Both the position numbers and the translations under genes were made by a program. A model generated the notes under the pieces. It did no database searches. It saw only the letters and a list, made by a program, of their open reading frames with translations, and was not told the origin of the DNA. Below, piece after piece: positions 53,786 through 64,000 of a stretch of 64,000 bases of DNA (position 1 is its first letter; the number at the start of each line of letters is the position of its first letter). Source of the stretch: Perognathus longimembris pacificus (taxonomy: Eukaryota > Chordata > Mammalia > Rodentia > Heteromyidae); assembly GCF_023159225.1 (NCBI RefSeq), contig NC_063166.1:72356575-72420574 (forward strand), in the 5' to 3' direction.

Positions 53786-55769
53786 AAGTAATGTTTAAGC
53801 CATATGGATTTACATGGGAGTGAAAATAGCTTGAAGTTGTGGCAAGTATACCATTAACATTTGTATATGGCAACACAACCCATTGTTACAACTTCAGTAA
53901 AAATAAATATCATGCACCTTAAGGGAAATTACTTACATATTTACAATTTACTTTCGTATATGGAAAATGTATATTAAAAATAGGTTAAATATGTTCATGG
54001 TCCTTTTGGTCAATGCTTTAACAAACCCTTCATAAACAATGTTAAAAGCAAATTACTTCCCAATTCAGGATATTTTATCCAAAAGCCAATTCAAGGAGAC
54101 AATGGGTTCCTTCATGGATTAAGTATATTTAACAGCACACAATTGTTCTTATGGAGTTCATGGTCTATGGTGGGAGAGAAACATATAAAGTCTCCTCTAC
54201 CCCCAAATAGTATGTCACACTTATTTCACCAGATTCTGTTTAAGTGCAGTGCTCAGAGAAACATGAGATCTTGCAAAAAGGACTCCTAGTCAGTAGCATG
54301 GGATAGGTGGAATGGCATGTGATGGTTGTAGAGACTCATGAGAAGCAGATAGTCACTCACCACATACCCAAGAACAAGACAGCTGTGTGCTGAGATAATA
54401 AAGAGGAAGGCATACTGTGGGGATTGGAGCACTGGGATGTGGTTGCAACTCAAGTTGTGAGGAGTAGAAGGGAAGGAGGTACATGAAGTTGATGAGGTGG
54501 ATAGGAACCAAACCAGAAGGTTCTTTAATGCTAGTCTAGGTAGACTGAATTCCTCTCAAAAGGACACTTTGGATGTTCAGGAAGAAAATCTGAAGGGCAA
54601 TGTGCTGATGAAGGGCTAAAGGTGAGAAGGAGAGAAGGGGAAGCAGGGACAATGGTGGTGGCAGGTGGCCATAGTAGACCACAAGAGACCTGAGAATGGG
54701 GCTGTTGTGTTGTTAAAACATGATGAGATGACCCAGAGAGATTGACTTCTGGCAGTGACCCTCATAGAAAACAGAATCAAGAACATCTCAGTGATATTCA
54801 GAAAAGATTCAGCTCGGCTGAATCTACTAACCAAAGTTTCCCAACCGTTGCAAACTCAGTTCCTAATGTTTTGAACACTGGCTGCAGGAAAAAACAGAAT
54901 GTTTGAAGCTCAGAAGATGTTTTCTCTCGTTTTCTTGTGTTGTTTTTGCTCCTCAAGTGATTCCTTTTTATTAAATGTCTGTCAAAAGCCGTAAGTATCT
55001 TTGACCACCATGATGTGCGCTTTTCTGCACAGTCTGAGTGTGTAACACGGAAGTGATGATGTCCATTCTAACATCCAATCAGTGCTTTCATGGCAAATGT
55101 TGGCAGGTTCTTCCTGGAAGGTATAGGCAGGGAGAAAGAAAGAAGGGTGGGATGTTGGGAAGATATTTGTCAAATATCTTAACAAATTGATTTGACCCTC
55201 TGAAGTCTACTGTGCTAAACCCAAACATTTAATCTCCAAAGCAAATGTCACTTGGCTTTCTTGGAGCTATGTGCCCTGGAGGTTGGGGACTGGGAACTGT
55301 AAACATTTCCATTTGTGTTTTCTCCTAACAACTCACCATCCAAACTCCTTGTGTCCAGGACTGCAAGCTGGCGCATCATCTCATTGTTCTAGGGCTTCGT
55401 AACCAGAGAGTTCCATGATACTCTTCAAAGTCTTGGAATATTCTGAAGTGGAATGCAGACCTTATGTGTATGGGTGTGATATTTTCTTGATATCATCTGG
55501 AGTAGTAACAGAAGATGTCCAAAGACATTTATGACCTAGACAAGAGAAATAACCAACTCTTCACACATTGTCCTCCCAGCCCTAGGCAAGCACATGATCT
55601 CTATCTCCATCAGGACAAATTCCAAAATACCCTTTCTAGCCAGCTATGATCTCCATAGCTTGTTTGGCAATTGCATAGGATGCATAACCATGAGTTTGCT
55701 CCAAACTGGGCTCACTGTGTTCTTTTTCAACTTTATGCTCTCTGTGATATAATGTTGCTTACTGTTTTC
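53786..55769. other. 2-kb unique non-coding stretch
   Basis: No transposon recognised with confidence. AT-rich to 54.1 kb, then mixed. Frames are at most 72 codons. Confidence 0.45.
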
Positions 55770-56280
55770 TTACCATTTACATCCAACCTCTCCGTAACCT
55801 GATAATGTATATCTGCTTTTGAAGTTTATCCTTACTCATTGAGTCTCTGTTACTCAGGTAACAAATCCAAACTACAAGATGTAGAAGGCCTGTAGTGAAT
55901 GATTCCCATCTTATCTACCATTACTGTGCCAACACATAAGCCAATTTCATTGCAGGTACAGTTATATCCTTCTGCTTTTGTGCCAGCTTGTTCTCTTTCC
56001 CTTATTGGGTGCATGAAAACAACAAAGGTGAGATGCAAATCATCTACTTCTCTTTGGGATCTTCCTGCCTATACAACCTGTTTCTTACCTCCATGTATAT
56101 ATAATATTTTCATATAACAGTTGCTCCACTGTGTTTATTCCTTGTTTCTGTGACCACTTCTCCAGCTGGGTCCTATATTTCTTAGTCAGAGATTACAGTT
56201 TATCTATTGTTGAACCTATAGTGCCTTGTACAGGAGGGCTTGGCACTCTATAGGTATTAAGTAAAAGTATATTTTGAACG
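55770..56280 (+). mobile_element. L2 LINE 3' region
   Basis: GCTTTTGTGCCAGCTTGTTC-TCTTTCCC (cf. GCCTTTGCACTTGCTGTTCCC), then a long worn middle, then TGTTGAACCTATAGTGCCTT, GGAGGGCTTGGCACTCTATAGG and TATTAAGTAAAAGTAT. The far end is the L2 terminus 'GTGCCTGGCACATAGTAGGTGCTCAATAAATAT'. Confidence 0.72.
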
Positions 56281-56879
56281 TTATGAAAATCAACATTTGT
56301 TTCCATAAGCATACTTTATACTTATGTGATCAACAATAGACAAGTCTCTGGAGTTCAAGACATGACAGGATCACTAGTTTGGAAAAGAGACGTCTGAGTT
56401 GAATATGGACTTAGAATAATTTGTAACAAGATTTCTTCTTGAGCCCACACTAATAATTAGGGTCCATCTTAGATTTATTTATTGTCCATTTCTTTGTAGG
56501 AATTCCAGCAATTCTTTGACATATTCACAAAATATGTATGAAGCTACTAGTGGGTGCCTGAATCTGCTGTGTGTTGAAAGGATCATGGGCTTTGTCTTGT
56601 GAGATTACTTGTAGTTGTTCTTGTTTCTATTACTGTTTACTTCCATGTTTTAACTTTGTGACCATTTCTACACGAACAAAGATATTAATGCTGTATTATT
56701 TCATATACATGTATGGGGAGGAGAATATCTACTTGTAGGTATCTAGTAGAGTTAAAATCAGGATGATCTTACATTATAATTATAGGAGAGATTGCGATTA
56801 TTGTCCAAGAGTTATTATAGGTCACATTGATTATGATAATATATGTACTTATCACTGTTTCAGGAAGTCATATGCATTT
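56281..56879. other. AT-rich unique sequence
   Basis: No element recognised. Confidence 0.45.
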
Positions 56880-57035
56880 TTCTGTAATTTATGAGCCTTA
56901 CATAGGTACCACTTTCATTATTATTCTGTTTGCTTTGCAGATGAGGAAATTGAGAAACAAAGAAGTAAAACTACTTAGTTATAAACTCAGGTCAATATAT
57001 AATTCCAGGGCCAGTATCTTTAACCTTTTCTTTTC
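56880..57035 (-). mobile_element. MIR SINE
   Basis: TTGCTTTGCAGATGAGGAAA-TTGAGAAACAAAG, ACTACTTAGTTATAAACTC and TAATTCCAGGGCCAGTATC are reverse-complement MIR core through tRNA-like head. Confidence 0.88.
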
Positions 57036-57317
57036 AACTGAGAATCCTAAAAAGAAATGATTACTTAGAATAAACAAACCCCAATGGCTGTAACCGTGTT
57101 CAGACTTACTCCCCAAGAGCATTTTAAGGCATTCCATTAATTCCAATTGCCATTCTTCCTAGGAAGCATCATAGACGTCATGCTTTCAGTTTCATCAGTA
57201 TTCTTATAGAGTACCTAAAAAGTATGTAATCATTGCTTATGAGAATGAATTCATTTGTTTTCATAGGTTTCCAAGTACAATTGTAGGAGGAGAACAGACA
57301 GTCAACTTGGTGTATGT

Positions 57318-57365
57318 CTTTCTCTCTCTCTCTCTCTCTCTCTCCTTCTCCCTCTCCCTCTCAGC
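57318..57365. repeat. (CT)n microsatellite
   Basis: About 30 bp of pure TC followed by CTTCTCCCTCTCCCTCTC. Confidence 0.96.
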
Positions 57366-57574
57366 CTCCCAGCAAAGGTGAATCTAAAGTCATGGAAGAT
57401 GAACTACAACCCACCAAAATATAAATTTATACCTTAAAGCCCATAGCTTTTTCTCAATCATCACCTATGGTTCTCCAAGTAGTAAACTCTTATTGACTAG
57501 ATTCTCAGTTGTAGAACCAAGAACATAACCTATACAATTATATCTGCAGTTAAATATTTATAGTTACAGCAAGC

Positions 57575-57760
57575 TAAGTGTAGTGCATGTTTTCTCACTC
57601 AGTTCTTCCCACAAACACATGAAATTAACGCTATTATTAACCCTTTTTATAGATTAAAAGTATGAAACTCAGGGTAAGTCACTTGCTCAAGGTATGAAAT
57701 ACAAAACTAAGCTTTGACTTCAACTCAGGAAGTCTATGTAGAAACACTCCACCATGATGT
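57575..57760 (-). mobile_element. MIR SINE
   Basis: CTATTATTAACCCTTTTTATAG, AAACTCAGGGTAAGTCACTTG and GCTTTGACTTCAACTCAGG-AAGTCTATG match reverse-complement MIR over most of its length. Confidence 0.88.
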
Positions 57761-59039
57761 TGTACCATCTCATGTTCCACTGATGTGATGCAGAATGAGA
57801 CCAGATCTGGTCACTGGAGACGGAGGCCATTTGTAGGAGGAAGGAGAGCTAGGTGTACAAGAAAGCTGGTCCTATAATCAGTCTGTCTGGTCAGTATGAG
57901 CTGTTTGATAGATTTCTCACTACATTAAGGATTCATTTTTACTCTACACAGTTGCAAGGATTTAGAAAGATAACTGATGCACAGCTCCCAGTGGAAGGTA
58001 GTGAGCATTAGCTACTTGAATGGAGTTCTTCTACTGTGAACCTGGCTATCCTGAAGCATAATATTAAATGACAAAAATAAAATCCAGAGTTGTTCTGAGT
58101 CATAGGGAGCAAAGATCAGTTCAAAATATCCAGTTTATTAAAATGGCCCTATACTTCTAGAATTTCACCTCCCTTGCCTCTTATTCCTCTGCTATGTTAA
58201 TGAGATAGAATAATCTTTTAAAAGAAAACCTTTTAACATAGTTTCTGTTTATCTCAAATATTTCCTTCGTTTGTCCTCAAGGTTGGGCAGTAATTGGAAA
58301 AAAAAACTCTATTTTCCTTTCTTTCTCCAATCCCACTCAAGTTGAGCAGGCCCTGGCTACTTGCCCACCCACCTTTATTCCAGATGTTACCCAGGCAAAC
58401 CTCTCAGGCTGTAACCAGGCAACCATTGGGAAGAGGGCCCTCCTGGCTCTGGGCCCAGAAACAAAAGAAAAACAAATAGGAGGATGTCTTGAGTCTCCTA
58501 CTTACTTTGGTTTTCCAATCTCATTTCCCTCATGCTTTTCTTATTTTTGTAATGGAAACTAGGGCCTGATATCTGGGCTGACTGTTCACACACCAAATGT
58601 CCGGTCTGTTCTGGAACAGACCTCTGGCTGGATTTGATCCTATTGATCCTGATTTTGGACTCTGAGAGCCAAAGAAAACATTCCTCTGCCTCCTTTCTCC
58701 GTGCTGGAAAGGAAAGCATTGGCCATGTGGCCATGTACAAATGAAGTTCAGGGCACCACTGAGACAGGCCTCTCCTTTCAGGTACCCAAGTAGCTTTGGG
58801 CTGATAGTCACTCTTACATCCTACAGCATTGCTTCAGTGCATCACACTCTACTTCTTGTGTGAACTATTCTAGTCTTTCTATGATCTCCCTTTATCTTCA
58901 CGACTTAGACATCTAGTTATTCCTTTATGATCCTGTTGTGAAGACAATTCAGACCCAGTAGTTATTATGTCCTTATGCAGTTGTCATTCTCCATAATTTG
59001 GAGCCTCGCTTTGCAATCTGTAAGAAGTTATCACTCACT
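57761..59039. other. unique non-coding sequence
   Basis: A weak MIR-like tail (TGCACAGCTCCCAGTGGAAGG at about 57975) is the only hint of a repeat. Antisense frames of 80 and 93 codons at 58498-58811 have no family. Confidence 0.45.
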
Positions 59040-59095
59040 CGTGTATCAGTTATTTACTGAACACCTGTCTTATGCCAGGCATTGCCCTTCTTCTT
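59040..59095 (-). mobile_element. L2 LINE 3' end, part 1 (split by a SINE)
   Basis: TCACTCACTCGTGTATCAGTT and ATTTACTGAACACCTGTCTT-ATGCCAGGCATTG is the reverse-complement L2 terminus. It continues after the SINE that interrupts it. Confidence 0.78.
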
Positions 59096-59409
59096 TTGGT
59101 TTAGGATACTGAAAGCTGAACTAGGACTTTATGACTGCTAGTTAAACTACCACTTGAGCCACAAGCCAGCTCATTTTTGATTTGGTTATTTTTAAGGTAG
59201 AGTCTCACTTTTTGCTTAGGTGAACCTGGACTATGATCCAACTACTTATACTTCCCTGTAACTGGGATGTAGACACATGCCACCAACTCCAGCTTTCTGT
59301 TGAAATAGAGTTTCACAAACTTTTTAACCTGGGCTGTCCTGAAACTCAATCCTCCCAATCTTAGCTTCTTGAATAGCTAGGACTGTAATCATGTGCCACT
59401 GTGCCTGGC
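59096..59409 (-). mobile_element. trimeric SINE: B1-like + B1-like + dID-like, nested in L2
   Basis: Read on the minus strand: B1-like unit 59409-59297 (GGCCAGGCACAGTGGCACATG), second B1-like unit 59296-59190 (GCTGGAGTTGGTGGCATGTG), then a tRNA-like unit 59180-59097 (GCTTGTGGCTCAAGTGGTAG, weak B box CCTAGTTCAGC). Flanking sequences CCTTCTTCTTTT and TCATTCTTTT may be a worn target duplication. Confidence 0.82.
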
Positions 59410-59900
59410 CATATTGTCATTCTTTTAGATACTGTGGCTGTACTTAGCATGCTGTGAGAGAGGGGAACCAATAAATTATTAAGTAAAAAATGACACATTG
59501 GATGGTAGTGAGTGTTAGGAAAACAAAGTCAGGAACATTATGTTGGAAATGCGAGACTAGAGAGAAGCTGTGAAGGTTCCTTGAGAAAGTCATAGTTGGG
59601 GCTAGAGGAGTAGCTGGCTACTGAGTCAGCCAAGTAGAGGACAGGAGGAATCCATCCATGCAGAGAGAGAACATTTGTAAAGGCCTGCAGCAGAAACATT
59701 CCTGATCTATTTGAATTTGAAAAGGTGACCACTGTGCCTGGAGTAGAATGAGACAAAGAGGAGATAATCAGGTATGTTCAAAGTTGTAGCAGGGAGCATA
59801 GTTTATATATTCCTTAGAGTATTACATGATCTTTTATTTCACATGGGATGAAATGGGAACTCTTAGAAAAGTAACAGCATGTCCTAACTCACTCTTAGTA
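59410..59900 (-). mobile_element. L2 LINE 3' region, part 2
   Basis: AACCAATAAATTATTAAGTA, GAAAATGACACATTG-like start, then AGAGAACATTTGTAAAGGCCTG, CAGCAGAAACATTCCTGATC, TACATGATCTTTTATTTCAC and AAAAGTAACAGCATGTCC. These are reverse-complement L2 signposts (CAAGTGCAAAGGCCCTGAGGC...GAGTGACATGATCTGAC). Confidence 0.82.
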
Positions 59901-61429
59901 GAATCATTTGTGTTCCTGTAAAAAAAAAAATTACTTAAAAGAAGCCAAGGTCAAAGCAGGAAGATGGTTTCAGAAATGACTACTATAACCTGCCAAGAGA
60001 TAACAAGGAGCTGGCCCCAAATAATGTTTACCAATGATTCTTGTTTGGTAGTTCTTCATAAGACTACATCTATTGTTTTAGTTGAATTCTTCTGGTGACA
60101 GGAATCTTGTTCTCCCAGGGCTCCCTGGATTTCTTTGAGGATGCTTGCCCTTTAGTTGTTTTTTTGAATGAGCTGCAGGCTGTCTTCTGTAGATTCTCGC
60201 CATCACCATTTCAGTCCTAACACCACAGTTCACTGGAACCAAATCTTGTTCTTTTCCTCTGGAACCATGGCCTTTTTGGCCTTTTCTTTTTTTCCAGAGT
60301 CAACTGCCTCAGATCCTGACTTCTTGCTGGGCACCCTTTGTAGGAAACCTTTTACCCAGGACAATCATATTCACCCTGCATGAATGCAAGGGTCCTGGGT
60401 TCTGCATCTCTGAGATCTTGGGTACCTGACCTTTCTGTGCTTCTGCTTGTTTTCTTTTTCATTTCTGCCACCTTCCTTTCAGGGGCCTGGTAAGGGTTAA
60501 CTTTCAAACAAACTCACACTGCTTTGAAGACAACAGTAAACACCTGGTATAATATTGTCCTGATAAAACATATCTTTCCATAATGTCGTCCAAGGCATAG
60601 AGAATATTTTTACTCTAGCATTTCCTGCCATTAATGTGTTCCTTTTGCAATCTTCAGATAGTGTTATGAGTTGGGTTTGTGTTATAAAAAGCTACATAAA
60701 CACTCTCACCTAGTAATCTACTGTAATGGCATTGGACAGCTGTGGGCTTTCTGTCTTCTCTTTCTTCGCTCCTAAGTGTAACAACACTAAAATGTTTTAC
60801 CTTTTAGGGCTGAATGAGATAATGTCTCTTAAGAATGAGCTGCAAGAGGAAGATAGCTCTGTATGAGGTGGTGCTGAGACTCTGACAGCAAATTGGAAGT
60901 GTGAAGCTTGGCAAAGGTCCGTATCCCAAGTGGTAGTCTACAGCATCACCATCTGTACATTTCTGGTGGAATTAGTTTATTAATGCAAGTGTCCCCCAAA
61001 TGATGGCAGGACAAATGGATTTGGGAATAGCCAAGATGGAAACTTTTGCTTCTCTGTAAGTGTTCACTGAGGAGTGGGGGGGTTCACCTGACAAAAAAGG
61101 TAGGAATGAATTCCTGATGATCTGCAATCACATGTCAGTTACTAAAGATCTATTGAGGCCATGGTCTAGGCTTAGAACTGTGTTGGAAGCATAAAAATCA
61201 GAGTCCAATGGGCTGATGGCCTGGTGGACTTCCAGTGGGAAAAAATAAATTCAAGGCTAGGAGACACAAAGCTAAGATGTAGAAGGGGAGAGGTGATGAT
61301 TAAAACCCTGAAGATTATTCAGCAGCTCAATAAGAATGTAAGAAGGAACAATGTCAGAGAACTCTAGCAATAATGAAATAGTGTTGTGTTAAACTGGCCA
61401 ACCTGATTTTGGGACTCTGGAATCTGTCC
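59901..61429. other. unique sequence; 60160-60500 has a Lys-rich antisense frame
   Basis: On the minus strand 60160-60500 reads as short overlapping Lys/Glu-rich frames (for example KKSGSEAVDSGKKEKAKKA) interrupted by frame changes and stops. This could be a decayed processed retrocopy of an unidentified gene, or chance from purine-rich DNA. No poly-A or target duplication seen. Confidence 0.3.
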
Positions 61430-61865
61430 CTCAGCAGAGATTTCTATTTCTGAGCAGTGCCTGCATTTCCCTTCTTTAAGGAGAAAGAATCACAATTTTA
61501 TTTAAGAGATTGATGTTTAACTGGAAATTGACATTTTCCAAACTCTTCTTCATCTTGAAGTGGTCCTGTGACTACTTATGTAATGAAGATATAATCCAAA
61601 TGGTGATGTGGAGATGATTAGACAAAGCTGTAGGAACTGGGAAATGTATCTCTTCCCAGAAAAGAAGCTGATCTTTTGTGTTCTCTTTGATGAATATTGG
61701 TGATGGCCAGAGCTCTAGTTACCATTTTATGAGACCAGAGGCCACATACTGAGGATGGAGACCCTAAAGATAGAATAATATGTAGGGTCCTTGCTGGATT
61801 TGTGATATAGTTATTTGAGTCCTGGGTTGCATACCTATGCATACCTCCTGAGGCAGAAATAATCA
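61430..61865 (+). mobile_element. MaLR-type (MLT1-like) LTR
   Basis: GATGAATATTGGTGATGGCC-AGAGCTCTAGTTACCATTTT, ATGAGACCAGAGGCCACATAC, TGAGGATGGAGACCC, GGGTCCTTGCTGGATTTGTG and TGCATACCTCC match in order a common old LTR (GTGATGGCTGGAGCTCCAGCAGCCATCTTGG...GAAGCCACATGCTAAGGATGG...GGGTCCCTGATGAC). The 3' poly-A region is worn. Confidence 0.72.
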
Positions 61866-62199
61866 TCAACCATATGTATGTAATTTTGCCTCTTGTTTTT
61901 TTATTACTGCTGTATCGTACTTACATAGAACATCGAGACTAAAACATACGTGTAATAAGCACACCTTCTCTCTCATCTACCATGTTTCCTAGTGGGGGAA
62001 CTCTTTGGTTTGAAACCAAAGAAAGCTTTGGAAGATTGATTAAGGAATTTTAAGGTAGGAAGGAAGTATTTCCCTCTCAGGAGGATAACTAATAATTAGA
62101 GTTTTGTTTGTTTGTTTTGTTCATAAATACTTACTTGAAATGAGAACTGGAGAATAAAGCTTTAGATGTTTGGGAAACATGTGAAACATTTTTATGAGA

Positions 62200-62345
62200 A
62201 ATCACTAGATCTTCCTCAAATGGTGGTGCCATTTTATGCTCTCACCTACAGTGTGTTATTGTTCCCATTTAGAATTGTCCATCTTTTTATTTGTTTAATT
62301 TTGGCTGTTTTTTCATGCATGGTTTTGTATCTCATTGTGGAGAAC
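62200..62345. mobile_element. ancient L1 fragment
   Basis: AATGGTGGTGCCATTTTATGC, CTCACCTACAGTGTGTTATTG and TTTTGTATCTCATTGTGG parallel the old L1 segment 'AGTGGCTGTACCATTTTGCATTCCCACCAGCAATGTATGAG...GTGGTATCTCATTGTGG'. Confidence 0.68.
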
Positions 62346-62764
62346 TCTATTCTCAAATCTACTAGATACATGAATTTATAAAAATACCCTGAAAAAATAC
62401 CAGAATACTTGAAATACTGAGACACAGTATTGTATGTACTGAGTTATTAAAATGAAATAATAAGATTTAGAATGAGATCTAATCTTCTAATTTTGAAGCC
62501 ATCAGGAGCATTCATAAAATTTCAACACAGCTGGGATGTGAAATTCTAAAACATCTTTATTGCTGACCAAGTTAAAAACACTTTTTAATACAATTGTGAT
62601 TGTTGTCTATTGTCAAATAGATGGGAATGCTAAATTTCAGACAAGAGTCAGTGAAAGTGAAAATGTATTGTTTTCATTGAAATCTACAGATCTCAGATTA
62701 AGAACTTTTGTTGTGAAGTCTATAAAAACATTTACCCAATGGATTCCCAACCTGATGAACTAGT
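62346..62764. other. AT-rich sequence, possibly more worn LINE
   Basis: No secure assignment. Confidence 0.4.
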
Positions 62765-62772
62765 AATTTCTG

Positions 62773-62980
62773 TTTGTTTTGTTTTTTGTCAGTCCTGGGG
62801 CTTGGGACTCAGGGCCTAAGCATTGTCCCTGGCTTCTTTTTGCTCAAGGCTAGCACTGTACCACTTGAGCCACAGCACCATTTCTGGTTTTTTTCTATAT
62901 ATGTGGTGCTGAGGAATCGAACCCAGGGCTTCATGTATACAAGGAGAGCACCTTACCACTAGGCCATATTCCTAGCCCTA
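62773..62980 (-). mobile_element. IDL-Geo dimeric SINE, diverged copy
   Basis: Same order as other minus-strand copies, but with more substitutions in both arms (ACTGTACCACTTGAGCC, CACCATTTCTGGTTTTTTTC). The T-run is broken by G. An 8-bp match AATTTCTG at 62765-62772 and 62981-62988 is the remaining duplication. An older insertion than the others. Confidence 0.93.
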
Positions 62981-62989
62981 AATTTCTGA

Positions 62990-64000
62990 TAATTAAGTGA
63001 ATAGTAATTTTCTTTAGGTAAAAATTCTGAAATACTAAGAAACTGTAGTGCAAAAGAAAATGTAAAACATATATAAAGCAAATACATATACATAAAATGC
63101 AATATATATATATATGTTTGTACTTGTAAGAAATATAAAATAAGTACTAGAGAAATCACTCTCCAGATTTAAAAGGAAAATTCTCAAGTATTTCTTCTCA
63201 GTCACACAGCTCTCTGTCTCCTAGGTCCTAATCATGATCCAGAGTTTGATTTTAGTATTTTCTTTGACATATTTTAGTTTACTCCTCTATAGTCTGTTTT
63301 GGAGTTGACTCTTTACAGATGTCATATGATTAAATATACGTGCAATGTTTCAAAATAACAGCTCATTACTTTAGCATTCACATGATCACAAATTGGGATC
63401 AGTAGGTACAATGGACTTAAATCTCATACTTTAGATTCATGTAGTTCTACCTGCTTAGTCCATTAAAAAATTCTAGTCACTACCATTGTCTCTTCCCTGA
63501 AGCTTTGTACTCTAATGATTCCTTTCACTGGGCTTTCACACTCAGTGTCTGGGGGCTGACACACCCAAGACCATGGAGAATATGGCTTCCTCCTTCACTT
63601 CCAAGCTGAGCTGCAGTCTCTACTATTGAGTATATGAGTTGATTTTCTTCATAGCCACAGAGGCTGGATAATACACCCCTCAGATGTGAGCATGTGACAT
63701 GTGACGGTCTCAGGGGAAACCCTTGGTCAAAGGGGCTTAGGAGCCAGGAGGAAGCAATTAATAAACCTGGTTCTTTGACGCACTGTTCCAAGTTGTGGCG
63801 GTCCTTTATGTCATGTCCAAGGGAAGAATTGTGTTTTCCACCAACCAGAGGTATTTTCTCATTGTGTAGTGGTCAGTTCATTAAAGTGTCACTTTGGATC
63901 TGCTTTCCTTCCCAACCTCACCACTGTGTTCTTTCACACTCAATATGCAGTGGTCACACCACTAAGAGAGCTGTTGTGGTAAGATTGAAGTTAAACTGTT
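62990..64000. other. unique sequence; LTR-like hint at 63530-63800
   Basis: A short (AT)n lies at 63101-63115. AATTAATAAACCTGGTTCTT (about 63757) followed by a pyrimidine-rich piece recalls the polyadenylation region of an LTR, but no family or ends can be set. An 88-codon minus-strand frame covers the same piece. Confidence 0.4.

Overview
This window is non-coding mammalian nuclear DNA with no recognisable protein-coding gene, RNA gene or CpG island. The longest open frame is 176 codons with no family signature. Several longer frames are translations of SINEs, LTRs or tandem repeats. The region is AT-leaning and CpG-poor, with long CA, GA and AT microsatellites and a dense layer of old and young retroelements, as in an intergenic tract or a long intron. 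The host looks like a rodent of the Geomyoidea (kangaroo rats, pocket mice, pocket gophers). At least eight full-length copies of a dimeric SINE match my recollection of IDL-Geo, a family described as restricted to that group. Its left arm is tRNA-Ala/ID-like and its right arm is the 'Geo' monomer.

Layout. 1-118 is the R-U5 end of a gammaretrovirus-like LTR. 0.7-9.3 kb holds three IDL-Geo copies, a B1 monomer, MIR, L2, MER5 and hAT relics and two old ERVL/MaLR-type LTRs. 10-15.3 kb has a roughly 54-bp L1 3'-end insertion, B1-dID type composite SINEs, an L1 fragment with a 36-bp tandem repeat, and two L2 pieces facing away from each other. 15-25 kb is mostly unique, with MLT1-like LTRs, MIRs and a nested AT palindrome near 20.7 kb. 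25.6-27.4 kb holds three same-strand IDL-Geo copies, two of them only 40 bp apart. 27.6-28 kb is a repeat-free AT-rich block that may be a conserved regulatory element. 29-36 kb has a composite SINE, a 700-bp ancient L1 3' region and a cluster of MIRs. 36-39.4 kb is unique. 39.5-48.4 kb is rich in SINEs (IDL-Geo, B1-dID, ID, B1, one trimeric B1-B1-ID) plus an MLT1 LTR and L1 ends. 48.4-51 kb is mostly unique. 51.05-51.74 kb is an LTR-like unit carrying a GGCCTGTGGAG minisatellite. 52-64 kb has L2 and MIR, a trimeric SINE nested inside an L2, an MLT1-type LTR and a diverged IDL-Geo.

There is no operon or pathway logic. What the sequence shows is retroposition history: module swapping among SINEs (the same right arm occurs behind ID-like and B1-like heads), clean target-site duplications on young copies, and SINE tails that have grown into microsatellites. 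I found no evidence for a new biological system. Family names are by eye from memory and need RepeatMasker/Dfam confirmation, and edges are approximate unless a target-site duplication is quoted.
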